Below, in pieces: positions 25,564 through 34,247 of a stretch of DNA of 64,000 bases. The translations under genes and the position numbers were made by a program. This DNA is from CTSOIL-112 sp049291875 (GTDB lineage Bacteria > Pseudomonadota > Gammaproteobacteria > Burkholderiales > Burkholderiaceae). Under the pieces are notes generated by a model. The model was not told where the DNA came from and did no database searches. It saw only the letters and a program-made list of their open reading frames with translations. The stretch covers positions 13,301 to 77,300 of the forward strand of contig JBATQE010000064.1 of assembly GCA_049291875.1 (NCBI GenBank), given 5' to 3'. The stretch's first letter is position 1, and the number at the start of each line of letters is the position of its first letter.

Positions 25564-26665
25564 CATCTCACTCACCCCCGAACTCCAAGCGCAAGTCGAT
25601 GCCGATCTTGCCCCCATCCGCACGCAAATTGACGCGGTGGATGCGCAATTATTGACCCTGCTGAACGAGCGCGCCAAGCTCGCGCAACGCGTCGGCGAGG
25701 TCAAGCAAAAATACGACCAACCGGTGTATCGCCCTGAGCGAGAATCCGCCGTATTGGAAAAAATTGCTCAGCGCAATCCGGGGCCATTGCCCACGCCCCA
25801 ACTGCAAACCCTCTGGCGCGAAGTGATGAGCGTGTGTCGCGCGATGGAAGAGCCGGTCAAAGTCGCCTTCCTCGGCCCCGCAGGCACGTACACCGAGCAA
25901 GCGATGTTCAAACAATTCGGTCACGCGATTGTCGGTGTGGACTGCGTGAGCATCGACGATATTTTTCACGCGGTTGAGGCCGATGGCGCTACGTTTGGCG
26001 TGGTGCCGATAGAAAATTCGATCGAAGGTGCGATTAACCGCACCATGGATTTGCTGCTCAATTCGCCCCTGCGCATTTGCGCCGAGGTCTCGCTCGCGAT
26101 TCGCCACTCGTTGATGCACCGCACGGGCGATATGGCGCAGGTCACCACCATCGTCGCGCATCCGCAGGCATTGGCGCAGTGCTACGGCTGGCTGAAACAG
26201 CATTATCCAAATATTGAGCAAAAACCGGTGTCGTCAAACGCACAAGGCGCGCGCATGGCGCAGGAATCCGACGCCATCGCCTGTATCGCGGGCGACTCCG
26301 CTGCGATGATGTATGAACTGCAAAAAGTCGCGGTCGGCATACAGGACGATGCGAACAACCGCACGCGCTTCGTCGTCCTCGGCAAACAAGTGTGCAGCCC
26401 AAGCCCTGCGGACAAAACCTCGTTGATTCTCGCCGCGCCGAACAAAGCCGGCTCGGTATTTCAACTGATCGAGCCGCTGGCGCGTCACGGCGTATCGATG
26501 GTGCGTTTTGAATCGCGTCCTGCGAAACAAAAGGGCTGGGAATACTACTTCTACATTGATTTCATCGGCCATACCGAGCAGGACAATGTTGCCAAAGCGC
26601 TCGCTGAAATCGAAGCACAAGCGGCATTTTATAAATGTTTGGGCTCGTATCCGGTGACCGTATAG
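25556..26665 (+). CDS. pheA: Chorismate mutase/prephenate dehydratase (P-protein)
   Basis: 369 aa. AroQ-type chorismate mutase at residues about 15-100 (IRTQIDAVDAQLLTLLNER), prephenate dehydratase (VAFLGPAGTYTEQA, VVPIENSIEGAINRTMDLL) and an ACT regulatory domain with the ESRPAK motif that binds phenylalanine for feedback inhibition. It converts chorismate through prephenate to phenylpyruvate. The start overlaps the preceding AT-rich gene; 24 bases separate it from the acetyltransferase gene. Confidence 0.96.
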   Translation: MTNISLTPELQAQVDADLAPIRTQIDAVDAQLLTLLNERAKLAQRVGEVKQKYDQPVYRPERESAVLEKIAQRNPGPLPTPQLQTLWREVMSVCRAMEEPVKVAFLGPAGTYTEQAMFKQFGHAIVGVDCVSIDDIFHAVEADGATFGVVPIENSIEGAINRTMDLLLNSPLRICAEVSLAIRHSLMHRTGDMAQVTTIVAHPQALAQCYGWLKQHYPNIEQKPVSSNAQGARMAQESDAIACIAGDSAAMMYELQKVAVGIQDDANNRTRFVVLGKQVCSPSPADKTSLILAAPNKAGSVFQLIEPLARHGVSMVRFESRPAKQKGWEYYFYIDFIGHTEQDNVAKALAEIEAQAAFYKCLGSYPVTV

Positions 26666-26689
26666 CTGAAATAAGGATGGAGAAAACCG

Positions 26690-27199
26690 ATGTCGATACA
26701 CATTCGCCATGCTGAACCCAGCGACTATGAGGCGATCTATGAACTGTACAGCCAGCCGCAAGCCATTCATGGCACGATGAAAATTCCTTACCCTTCGTTG
26801 GAATCATGGAAAAAACGGCTTGCTGAGCCATCAGGGCTGTGCACTTTGGTGGCGGTATTGGATGGCGTGGTGGTTGGTCATGCGAGTTTATGGTCAGAAT
26901 CCCCTTCGCCACGCCGCCGCCATGCCGCAACGCTGGGCATCGCCGTTCATGATCAGTATCATGGCAAAGGCGTTGGCAAAGCCTTGATGCACGCTTTGCT
27001 GGATTTGGCCGACAATTGGCTCAACCTCGCCCGAATTGAATTAAACGTATTTAGCGATAATCAACACGCCATCGCTTTGTATCAAAAGCATGGCTTTGAA
27101 ATTGAAGGCACGCACCGCGCCTTTGCGTTTCGTGCGGGGCAATATGCCGATGGACTGTCCATGGCGCGATTATCCCCCGCGCTCAAACAGTCAAAATAG
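26690..27199 (+). CDS. GNAT N-acetyltransferase, YhhY/AaaT-like
   Basis: 169 aa GNAT-fold enzyme. The acetyl-CoA loop is in GIAVHDQYHGKGVGKALM, and IRHAEPSDYEAIYEL, NWLNLARIELNVFSDN and QKHGFEIEGT closely follow E. coli YhhY (AaaT), an L-amino-acid N-acetyltransferase acting on phenylalanine and methionine among others. It sits between pheA and tyrA, where Burkholderia has hisC. A role in acetylating phenylalanine or a related compound is a reasonable inference. Confidence 0.82.
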   Translation: MSIHIRHAEPSDYEAIYELYSQPQAIHGTMKIPYPSLESWKKRLAEPSGLCTLVAVLDGVVVGHASLWSESPSPRRRHAATLGIAVHDQYHGKGVGKALMHALLDLADNWLNLARIELNVFSDNQHAIALYQKHGFEIEGTHRAFAFRAGQYADGLSMARLSPALKQSK

Positions 27200-27220
27200 A
27201 CAATCACCACGGTTTTTATC

Positions 27221-28135
27221 ATGAAGTTATACGCCACTCTGCCACCGCCGCAGATTCAAAATCTCTTACTCGTGGGCGCCGGCCTGATCGGCGGCTCACT
27301 CACGCTGGCGTTGAAAAACGCAGGCGTGGTGCAAAACGTCACGGGCATTGGTCGCCGTGTTGAGGTGATGCAGCATGCGGTTGAATTGGGCTTGATTGAC
27401 CGCTTTGTGCAGCCGAATACGCCCGAATACGCCGCCGCCGTCGCCTCTGCCGACGTGATTGTGCTGGCCATGCCGGTGGGGCAAACACAAACGGTGCTGC
27501 GCGACCTGCTGTCGCACCTCGCACCACACACCCTCATCACCGATGCGGGCAGTACCAAGCAGTCGGTGTATGACGATGCGCGCGCGGTTTTGGGCGAACG
27601 CATCCATCAATTCGTCCTCGCACACCCGATCGCCGGACGTGAGGTGAACGGCCCGCAAGCGGCATTGGCCGATTTGTACGTGAATAAAAAGATCATGGTT
27701 TGCCCATTGCCCCAGCCCGCGCATAACACACCGGCGCAAATCGCCACCGTGGTCGCCATGTGGCAAGCGACTGGCGGACTGGTGTATGAGATGAATTTGC
27801 AGGCGCACGATGCGATTTTTGCTGCGGTCTCGCATGTGCCGCACGTGCTCGCCTACGCACTGATGAACCATGTCGCCGACTCGAATTTGTCGGATGATAA
27901 ATTCGCCATGGCAGGCGCGGGCTTTCGCGATTTCACCCGTATCGCCGCCGCCAGCCCCGAAATGTGGCGCGATGTGTGTCTGAACAACCGCGACGCGATT
28001 TTGCACGATCTGGATGTGTATTTAGCGCACACACAACAATTGCGCGATAAAATTGCCGCGTCAGATGCCGACGGTATATTAAGCGAATTCACCCGTGCCA
28101 GCGAGAAGCGTTTGGCTTGGGGGAAAGAACAGTAG
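27221..28135 (+). CDS. tyrA: Prephenate dehydrogenase
   Basis: 304 aa. The NAD-binding loop LLLVGAGLIGGSLTLALK is at residues 15-32, followed by AMPVGQT, LITDAGSTK and HPIAGREVNGPQAA, then KFAMAGAGFRDFTRIAAASPEMW typical of TyrA. It oxidatively decarboxylates prephenate to 4-hydroxyphenylpyruvate for tyrosine. No ACT domain is present. It lies 21 bases after the acetyltransferase gene and 16 bases before aroA. Confidence 0.95.
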   Translation: MKLYATLPPPQIQNLLLVGAGLIGGSLTLALKNAGVVQNVTGIGRRVEVMQHAVELGLIDRFVQPNTPEYAAAVASADVIVLAMPVGQTQTVLRDLLSHLAPHTLITDAGSTKQSVYDDARAVLGERIHQFVLAHPIAGREVNGPQAALADLYVNKKIMVCPLPQPAHNTPAQIATVVAMWQATGGLVYEMNLQAHDAIFAAVSHVPHVLAYALMNHVADSNLSDDKFAMAGAGFRDFTRIAAASPEMWRDVCLNNRDAILHDLDVYLAHTQQLRDKIAASDADGILSEFTRASEKRLAWGKEQ

Positions 28136-28151
28136 AAAATCAGAGTATGTA

Positions 28152-29474
28152 ATGGAACAATTAATCTTAAACCCCACCCGCCACGCCCGTGGCGAAATCA
28201 CCCTGCCCGGCTCGAAAAGTATTTCCAACCGTGTGTTGCTGCTCGCCGCATTGGCTGAAAAAGGCGCAACCACGCGTGTGCGCGACGTGCTCGACTCGGA
28301 CGATACGCGCGTGATGCTCAATGCGCTGAACACCCTCGGCGTGTCGGTCACGCAGGTGGCAGCGCATGATTATGATGTGGTGGGGACAGGCGGCGACTTT
28401 CCCAATAAATCCGCGGATTTATTCATGGGCAACGCGGGTACGGCGATACGTCCACTGACGGCGGTATTGGCCTTACAAAACGGTACATATCAGTTGCACG
28501 GTGTGCCACGCATGCATGAGCGCCCGATTGGCGATCTGCTCGATGCGCTGGTGCAAATCGGCGTTCAGGTGGCGTATACCGGAAACACAGGCTATCCTCC
28601 GTTCACGCTTTCACCCGCACAGATTGCCGACGGCGATCTGTCGCTGTCGATCAAGGGCAATGTGTCGAGCCAATTTCTCACCGCCGTATTAATGGCCGCA
28701 CCGTTATTGAATCGCAACGTCACCATTCACGTCATCGGCGAGCTGATTTCCAAACCCTACATCGAAATCACGCTCAATCTCATGGCGCGTTTTGGCGTGC
28801 AGGTGACGCGCGACGGCTGGTCGTCGTTCACGATTCCATCGGGTTCGCGCTATGTGTCGCCGAAAGAAATTTTTGTTGAGGGCGACGCATCGTCCGCCTC
28901 GTATTTCATCGCGCTTGGCGCACTCGGTGGCGGGCCAATTAAAATTCACGGCGTCGGTTTATCCAGCATCCAAGGCGACGTGAAATTCGCCGACGCGCTG
29001 CAACTCATGGGCGCGAATGCGATGATGGGTGCGAACTGGATCGAGGTGCGTGGCGTGCATCAAGACGATGGCACGGGCAACGAAACGCAACTGCGCGGCA
29101 TCGAACTGGACTGCAACCACATCCCCGACGCGGCGATGACGCTGGCGACCGCCGCGCTGTTCGCGCGCGGCAGCACCCGATTGACCAATATCGCTTCGTG
29201 GCGCGTGAAGGAGACCGACCGCTTGAGCGCGATGGCGACCGAACTGCGCAAAGTCGGCGCGCATGTCATCGAAGGCGCTGATTTCATCGAAATCACCCCG
29301 CCCGCGGCGGATGAGTGGCGTCATGCGGCGATTGACACCTACGACGATCACCGCATGGCGATGTGTTTTTCCTTACTCGCGCTGTCACCCGTCGGCGTGA
29401 CCATCAATGATCCGAAATGCGTGGGCAAAACCTTCCCGACGTATTTTGAGGTGCTTTCCAGCTTACTGAAATAG
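28152..29474 (+). CDS. aroA: 3-phosphoshikimate 1-carboxyvinyltransferase (EPSPS)
   Basis: 440 aa. GSKSISNRVLLLAALAEG-like N-terminal loop, GNAGTAIRPLTAVLAL, IKGNVSSQF and RVKETDRLSAMATELRKVGA are all present. The NAGTAIRP form is that of class I, glyphosate-sensitive enzymes. It condenses shikimate 3-phosphate with PEP. I chose ATG 28152 because it begins the conserved MEQLILNP start; the frame continues upstream into tyrA without support. Last gene of the serC operon here. Confidence 0.96.
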   Translation: MEQLILNPTRHARGEITLPGSKSISNRVLLLAALAEKGATTRVRDVLDSDDTRVMLNALNTLGVSVTQVAAHDYDVVGTGGDFPNKSADLFMGNAGTAIRPLTAVLALQNGTYQLHGVPRMHERPIGDLLDALVQIGVQVAYTGNTGYPPFTLSPAQIADGDLSLSIKGNVSSQFLTAVLMAAPLLNRNVTIHVIGELISKPYIEITLNLMARFGVQVTRDGWSSFTIPSGSRYVSPKEIFVEGDASSASYFIALGALGGGPIKIHGVGLSSIQGDVKFADALQLMGANAMMGANWIEVRGVHQDDGTGNETQLRGIELDCNHIPDAAMTLATAALFARGSTRLTNIASWRVKETDRLSAMATELRKVGAHVIEGADFIEITPPAADEWRHAAIDTYDDHRMAMCFSLLALSPVGVTINDPKCVGKTFPTYFEVLSSLLK

Positions 29475-29600
29475 ATATTCTATAAGTCTGGCTAAATATT
29501 CAATCAACTCGTGACGTAAATAATTGAAAATGCCTTTTACAAGAAGATTCATTACGACACTGGAACCATGCGGATTTTGTTTTCGATTATGTGTTTTCAT
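29463..29600 (-). CDS. Small hypothetical protein convergent with aroA
   Basis: 45 aa beginning MKTHNRKQNPHGSS and ending in the helical, amphipathic IEYLARLIEYLFQ. A good SD (GGAGTT) sits 8 bases before the ATG at 29600. The gene overlaps the last 12 bases of aroA on the opposite strand. AT-rich. No family recognised; the SD is the main support. Confidence 0.4.
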   Translation of the reverse strand: MKTHNRKQNPHGSSVVMNLLVKGIFNYLRHELIEYLARLIEYLFQ

Positions 29601-29735
29601 TTTCTTAACTCCAAAAAAATTTTTAGAGTCAGTATTTTGTAGCACAAAAAAACTAAAATTTTCGCCCGTTTCCTAAACGCTCAAATCCTTATAAACAAAG
29701 GCCTCGCAGCACGTTTTTTATTAAATTCATACTCA

Positions 29736-30281
29736 ATGGCACTCAAATCCACCATCTACAAAGCCGAGCTGTCGATTGCCGACATGGATCGGTCGTATTA
29801 CGCCGACCACGCTTTGACGCTCGCGCAGCATCCATCCGAGACCGAGGAGCGCATGATGGTGCGCCTGCTGGCGTTTATCCTGAATGCGCACGAGCGCTTG
29901 ATTTTTGGCAAGGGCATTTCCACCGACGAGGAGCCGGACTTGTGGCATCTCGATTATTCAGGTGAAATTCGCCAGTGGATTGAGGTTGGTTTGCCGGACG
30001 AGCGCCGCATACGCAAAGCCTGCGGGCGTGCCGATGCGGTCGCGGTGTATTTGTACGGCGCATTGGCGGATAAATGGTGGCGCGACAACGAATCGGCGAT
30101 GATGCCGCTGGATAAAGTGTCGGTCTATCAACTGCCGGACACCTCGGCACTCAAAACCCTGTGTCAACGCAATATGATGCTGCAATGCACGGTGCAGGAT
30201 GGCGATGTTTGGCTGTCGGATGCGCGTGGTGTGCTGGGCGCGCATTTATTGATGTGCCAAAAACGCAAGGCGTCGGCGTAA
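29736..30281 (+). CDS. yaeQ: YaeQ family protein
   Basis: 181 aa. Starts MALKSTIYKAELSIADMDR, with YADHALTLAQHPSETEERMMVRLLAF and the EPDLWHLDYSGEIRQWIEVG segment defining YaeQ. The fold resembles PD-(D/E)XK nucleases, but the biological role is not established; E. coli YaeQ was linked to suppression of hemolysin transcription defects. Standalone gene with a terminator just after it. Confidence 0.9.
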   Translation: MALKSTIYKAELSIADMDRSYYADHALTLAQHPSETEERMMVRLLAFILNAHERLIFGKGISTDEEPDLWHLDYSGEIRQWIEVGLPDERRIRKACGRADAVAVYLYGALADKWWRDNESAMMPLDKVSVYQLPDTSALKTLCQRNMMLQCTVQDGDVWLSDARGVLGAHLLMCQKRKASA

Positions 30282-30304
30282 TCGAATGGCGGATAACACA
30301 GATA

Positions 30305-30330
30305 AGGGCGCATCATGCGCCCTATTTTAT
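30305..30330 (+). terminator. yaeQ terminator
   Basis: AGGGCGCA (30305-30312) pairs with TGCGCCCT (30316-30323), followed by ATTTTATTGTTTTT. It is also close to the stop of the convergent Sco1 gene. Confidence 0.75.
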
Positions 30331-30929
30331 TGTTTTTGTGCCGCCAGCATCTGCTTGATATCATGCACGATGGCTTCGGGTTTGGCCTCATACGGCGCGG
30401 ACACGATGGTTTTGCCGTTTTCGTCGAGCAGGTACAGATTCGCCGTGTGATTCACGATGTAATTCGGGTCGGCGCCTTCTTTTTCATACACGACTTGGAA
30501 TTGTTTGGCCATCTCGCGCGTGCGCTCGATCGGGTCGGCGTAGGCGCCGATAAAGGTCGGGTTAAACGCGGCCATATAGGCTTTGAGCACTTCCGGTGTG
30601 TCGCGCTCGGGGTCAACGGTGATGAATACGACACGCACTTTGTCCGCATCCGCGCCGAGTTTTTCCATCACGATTTTCATCTTACCCAGCGTGGTCGGGC
30701 AAATGTCGGGACACTGGGTGTAGCCGAAAAACACCGCGCTGATTTTGCCTTTGAGCGGCGCGTTGACTTGGAGCGGCTCGCCGTTTTGCGTGGTCAGTGG
30801 AATGGTGGTGTGCAGATTGCTGGCGGTGACGTTGGCGTTTAGATACTTGGGCGTCGGCTGGCAAGCGCTCAGTACGGCAATCAGCAGTGCGGCCGATGCG
30901 GTTTTTTTGAGTAAACGGGATAACATCAT
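30327..30929 (-). CDS. SCO1/SenC family copper-binding lipoprotein
   Basis: 200 aa. Lipobox LSAC at about residues 20-23 predicts membrane anchoring on the periplasmic side. The copper site is CPDICP (CxxxC) and the distal His in NHTANLYLLD. Thioredoxin-like fold; delivers copper to or reduces the CuA site of cytochrome c oxidase, or serves in copper/redox homeostasis. Its start overlaps the stop of the upstream BioC-like gene as ATGA. No cytochrome oxidase genes lie in this window. Confidence 0.92.
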   Translation of the reverse strand: MMLSRLLKKTASAALLIAVLSACQPTPKYLNANVTASNLHTTIPLTTQNGEPLQVNAPLKGKISAVFFGYTQCPDICPTTLGKMKIVMEKLGADADKVRVVFITVDPERDTPEVLKAYMAAFNPTFIGAYADPIERTREMAKQFQVVYEKEGADPNYIVNHTANLYLLDENGKTIVSAPYEAKPEAIVHDIKQMLAAQKQ

Positions 30930-31765
30930 TCAGTTCCTTCGGGGCGTTTGTTTAAACTGGCGGTGAGCGATTCGAGCGACACGGTGCGCACGCCGTCATC
31001 CGCGTGCTCCTTTGCTGCGGCTGTCGGCTGCCACACCTGACCGTAAATAATTTCGAGCGAGAGCTGACGCACGCCCTCATCAAAAGCGGTTTGCGCCTGC
31101 GCGCGCCATGGTTCGCGTTCTGCGTCAGACAACGCCTGCAAATTCGGGCTAAGGTGTAACACGTCTTGCCACAAAGTCTCTGCATCGTCGTAACCCAAGC
31201 GCACGGTTTCAACATCGAGCACGGGCAAGCCAAAATGCAAATCCTGCAAGCGTCGCCCCATCGCCATGATGGTCGGCAAATGCTGCACCTGCGCGAGCCA
31301 GTCGGCATTGCGATTGACCAGCTCGGGTAGAGAACCCGCTCCCAGCGTGGCGAACAGCAGCACGCCGTCCTGCGCGAACCAGCTCGGCAGCTGTGCCAAT
31401 GCGGCGAGCGTATCACCTGCAGCGATGGTGTCCAGTACGAACGGCGCGAGCAGCCGTTGTGCAGGCTGGGCTTGCGTCAGTTGTGTGTCCCATTGTGCTG
31501 GCGCGATGTGCAGCGGCGTTGTGTTGGATGCAAACGGATTGAGCTTTTGCCACAAGGATTTGTGTTCAGTAATCGGCGCAGAGTCCGTTACATGCCACTG
31601 CTCCACCGTTGCGTTTGGATACGCGGCGCGCAGATCGTCTGAGGGCAGCGGCGCGGGGCTGATTTCGCGCACGCGTGTCAGCGGTGATTGAATCACCTCG
31701 GCGCGGCGCAGTAAATCGCGCGCGGCGTAGTGCACCAGATTGTCAGGAATACGAGCTGTGGTCAT
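30926..31765 (-). CDS. BioC-like methyltransferase-fold protein, degenerate
   Basis: 279 aa. It has parts of a class I methyltransferase (LLFATLGAGSLPEL, MGRRLQDLHFGLPVLDVETVRLGYDDAETLWQDV) that resemble the C-terminal half of BioC, malonyl-ACP O-methyltransferase. A glycine-rich SAM-binding motif I is not visible in the first half, so catalytic activity is doubtful. It is divergent from comF and coupled to the Sco1 gene. A role in biotin synthesis is not supported by neighbours. Confidence 0.6.
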   Translation of the reverse strand: MTTARIPDNLVHYAARDLLRRAEVIQSPLTRVREISPAPLPSDDLRAAYPNATVEQWHVTDSAPITEHKSLWQKLNPFASNTTPLHIAPAQWDTQLTQAQPAQRLLAPFVLDTIAAGDTLAALAQLPSWFAQDGVLLFATLGAGSLPELVNRNADWLAQVQHLPTIMAMGRRLQDLHFGLPVLDVETVRLGYDDAETLWQDVLHLSPNLQALSDAEREPWRAQAQTAFDEGVRQLSLEIIYGQVWQPTAAAKEHADDGVRTVSLESLTASLNKRPEGTE

Positions 31766-31876
31766 TGGATGTGTGCGTTAAAACGCTTTGAAACGGGTTG
31801 AATCATGCACGGATACGCCGTAACATGGCATTAAAGTTTCCCATTTTAACATGAGCCACCCAGCGCCCCAAACCGT

Positions 31877-32668
31877 ATGTTCACCCATTTTGTCGAATCG
31901 CTGAATCAACGTAAAAACCGCCTGTATGACCATTTGGCCAAAAGGGTGGGCGGCTGCGTTTTATGCGGGCAAACGTCGGGGGAAATGCCTGCGTCGCCGC
32001 GCTTGTGCGCGGGCTGCGCCGAAACGCTGACACATACCAGCCTGGAGGAGGAACCGCATCCGCGCTGCACCCAATGCGCACATCTGCTGCACACCGCTGA
32101 GCCGCTGTGCGGCGACTGCATGACCGATCCGCCTGCGTTTGATCGCAGTGCGGTGTTTGCCGATTATGTCGGACAGATGCAGCATGCCTTGCTGCAATTT
32201 AAATTTCACCACGCACTGCACCTCGCACCACTGCTGGCCGATGGTCTGCGCCATGCGTTGAGCGCGTATGCGCAAACGCAGCGGCCCGATGTGCTGGTGC
32301 TCGTACCTGCCTTACCTTCGCGCGTGCAGCAGCGCGGCTTTAATCCTTTGCGTCTAATCATGCAGCACATCGACCTTCACGCGATTTGGCCGAGCAATAC
32401 GCCGGTCTTCAAGCCCAATGCGCTGATGCGCGTGCATCACGATCAACTACAAATTCATGTCAAACCCGATCAGCGGCGCAAGCAGGTGAAAAACGCCTTT
32501 GCGCTCGCGGCAGATTTTTCGCCACACGGCCAACACATCGCAGTGATCGACGACATCATCACCACGGGCGCGACGCTGCATGAAATCGCGCATACGTTGA
32601 AACAATCCGGCGCGCGGCAGGTGGATAATGTGTTGATTGCCCGCACGCCGAAGTCGCCAAAGCTTTAA
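31877..32668 (+). CDS. comF: ComF family phosphoribosyltransferase-like protein
   Basis: 263 aa. The N-terminal zinc-ribbon cysteines CVLCG, CAGCA, CTQCA and CGDC are followed by a type I phosphoribosyltransferase fold with PRPP motif VIDDIITTGAT and the family segment SRVQQRGFNPL. ComF proteins are needed for DNA uptake in naturally competent bacteria, probably on the cytoplasmic side. It is 31 bases upstream of trmL, as commonly seen in betaproteobacteria. Confidence 0.92.
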   Translation: MFTHFVESLNQRKNRLYDHLAKRVGGCVLCGQTSGEMPASPRLCAGCAETLTHTSLEEEPHPRCTQCAHLLHTAEPLCGDCMTDPPAFDRSAVFADYVGQMQHALLQFKFHHALHLAPLLADGLRHALSAYAQTQRPDVLVLVPALPSRVQQRGFNPLRLIMQHIDLHAIWPSNTPVFKPNALMRVHHDQLQIHVKPDQRRKQVKNAFALAADFSPHGQHIAVIDDIITTGATLHEIAHTLKQSGARQVDNVLIARTPKSPKL

Positions 32669-32699
32669 AATAGCGCTTTACCGTTTTTGCACACACATC

Positions 32700-33170
32700 A
32701 TGTTTCACATCGTCCTCGTTCACCCCGAAATTCCGCCCAATACGGGTAACATCATTCGTCTGGCCGCCAATACCGGTTGTCAATTGCACCTGATCAAACC
32801 GCTCGGCTTTCCGCTCAATGACAAACGCATGGTGCGCGCAGGGCTGGATTACCACGAATTCGCGCATCTAAATGTATACGAGTCATGGGAGGATTTTCTG
32901 CACCGCGCCCAGCCCGACGCGACGCGGCTCTTCGCCCTGACCACCAAAGGCTCGCATGTGTTGACCGACACCCAATTTGCCGCCGGTGACTGGTTTGTAT
33001 TCGGCTCGGAAACGCGCGGCCTGCCCGACGCGGTGCGTGAAACATTCCCCAGCCAGCAACGCATCCGCCTGCCGATGATGCCGAACAACCGCAGCCTGAA
33101 CCTATCCAACAGCGCCGCCATCATTGTTTACGAAGCATGGCGACAATGCGGCTTTGCCGGCGGACAGTGA
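32700..33170 (+). CDS. trmL: tRNA (cytidine(34)-2'-O)-methyltransferase TrmL
   Basis: 156 aa SPOUT-class methyltransferase, near the usual length. Motifs: HPEIPPNTGNIIRLAANTG at the N-terminus, VFGSETRGLP in the centre and RSLNLSNSAAIIVYEA at the C-terminal knot. It 2'-O-methylates the wobble base of leucine tRNAs. Start ATG 32700 is chosen because it matches family N-termini; upstream extension overlaps comF. Confidence 0.95.
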   Translation: MFHIVLVHPEIPPNTGNIIRLAANTGCQLHLIKPLGFPLNDKRMVRAGLDYHEFAHLNVYESWEDFLHRAQPDATRLFALTTKGSHVLTDTQFAAGDWFVFGSETRGLPDAVRETFPSQQRIRLPMMPNNRSLNLSNSAAIIVYEAWRQCGFAGGQ

Positions 33171-33249
33171 TCGCCCCGCAAGTGAAAGCCCCAAAAGCTC
33201 CGATTTTCAGTTAGACTAACACCCAAACGACCTCCCAAAAGGACACCTC

Positions 33250-34134
33250 ATGAACCAGCCATTTATCCCGCCCGCAGAAGTTGCCGAAGACGTCCGTGCC
33301 GCCCTTGCCGAAGACATCGGCACGGGCGATTTGACCGCCCTGATGATCGAGCCGACGCAGCAGGCGCACGGCCATGTAATCGCGCGTGAATCCGCCATCC
33401 TCTGCGGCCAACCGTGGTTCGACGAAGCATTCAAGCAAGTTGACCCGAACGTCACGATCACCTGGCATGTCAAAGAAGGCGAGCGCATCGAGCCGAATCA
33501 AGTATTGGTCGAAATGCACGGCGCCGCTCGCTCGCTCGTGACCGCAGAACGCACCGCACTGAACTTTTTGCAACTGCTCTCCGGCACCGCCACCACGGTC
33601 AACACCTATGTGCAAGCCATCGCAGGCACGAAAACTCACGTCGTTGACTCGCGCAAAACCATTCCCGGTTTGCGTCTGGCACAAAAATACGCCGTGCGCG
33701 TCGGCGGTGGCGCAAACCACCGCGTCGGCTTATACGACGGCATTTTAATCAAAGAAAACCACATCGCCACCGCAGGCGGCGTCACTGCTGCGCTCAAGGA
33801 TGCCTACGCCATCGTCGCCGCGCCCGATGTCGCCGCGCGTCCGGTAGCGCCGTTCATCCAAATTGAAGTCGAGCGCCTCGATCAGCTCACCGAAGCCCTG
33901 CAAGCCGGCGCAAAAATGGTGCTACTCGACAACATGACGCACGAACAAATCGCCGAAGCCGTGCGCATCAACCGTGAGCAGTTCAACGGTCAAGCCGTGC
34001 TCGAAGTCTCAGGCAACGTCTCGCTGGACAACATCCGCAGCTACGCCGAACTCGGCGTGGATCGCATCTCCAGCGGCAGCCTGACCAAACACATCCGCGC
34101 GACCGACTACTCCATGCGCGTGAATGCGGTTTAA
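33250..34134 (+). CDS. nadC: Nicotinate-nucleotide diphosphorylase (QPRTase)
   Basis: 294 aa. VDSRKTIPGLRLAQKYAVRVGGGANHRVGLYDGILIKENH includes the substrate-binding Lys/Arg/His residues (split here, residues about 133-172), and VSLDNIRSYAELGVDRISSGSLTK is the phosphate-binding end. It converts quinolinate and PRPP to nicotinate mononucleotide. AAAAGGACACCTC precedes the ATG. Followed by nadA after two strong hairpins. Confidence 0.96.
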   Translation: MNQPFIPPAEVAEDVRAALAEDIGTGDLTALMIEPTQQAHGHVIARESAILCGQPWFDEAFKQVDPNVTITWHVKEGERIEPNQVLVEMHGAARSLVTAERTALNFLQLLSGTATTVNTYVQAIAGTKTHVVDSRKTIPGLRLAQKYAVRVGGGANHRVGLYDGILIKENHIATAGGVTAALKDAYAIVAAPDVAARPVAPFIQIEVERLDQLTEALQAGAKMVLLDNMTHEQIAEAVRINREQFNGQAVLEVSGNVSLDNIRSYAELGVDRISSGSLTKHIRATDYSMRVNAV

Positions 34135-34142
34135 AAACATTC

Positions 34143-34212
34143 GGAAAAAGTAAAAACCTACTTTTTCCAGTTTAAAGATGCATTTTTTGTCAGGGGAACC
34201 CTGACAAAAAAT
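34143..34212 (+). terminator. Two hairpins between nadC and nadA
   Basis: First hairpin: GGAAAAAGTA (34143-34152) with TACTTTTTCC (34159-34168). Second: ATTTTTTGTCAGGG (34182-34195), loop GAA, CCCTGACAAAAAAT (34199-34212), both perfect. The second looks like a bidirectional terminator or processing site and may uncouple nadA expression from nadC. Confidence 0.6.
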
Positions 34213-34247
34213 CACTAAAACCCAACTATTTTAAAAACGAGCAGACT

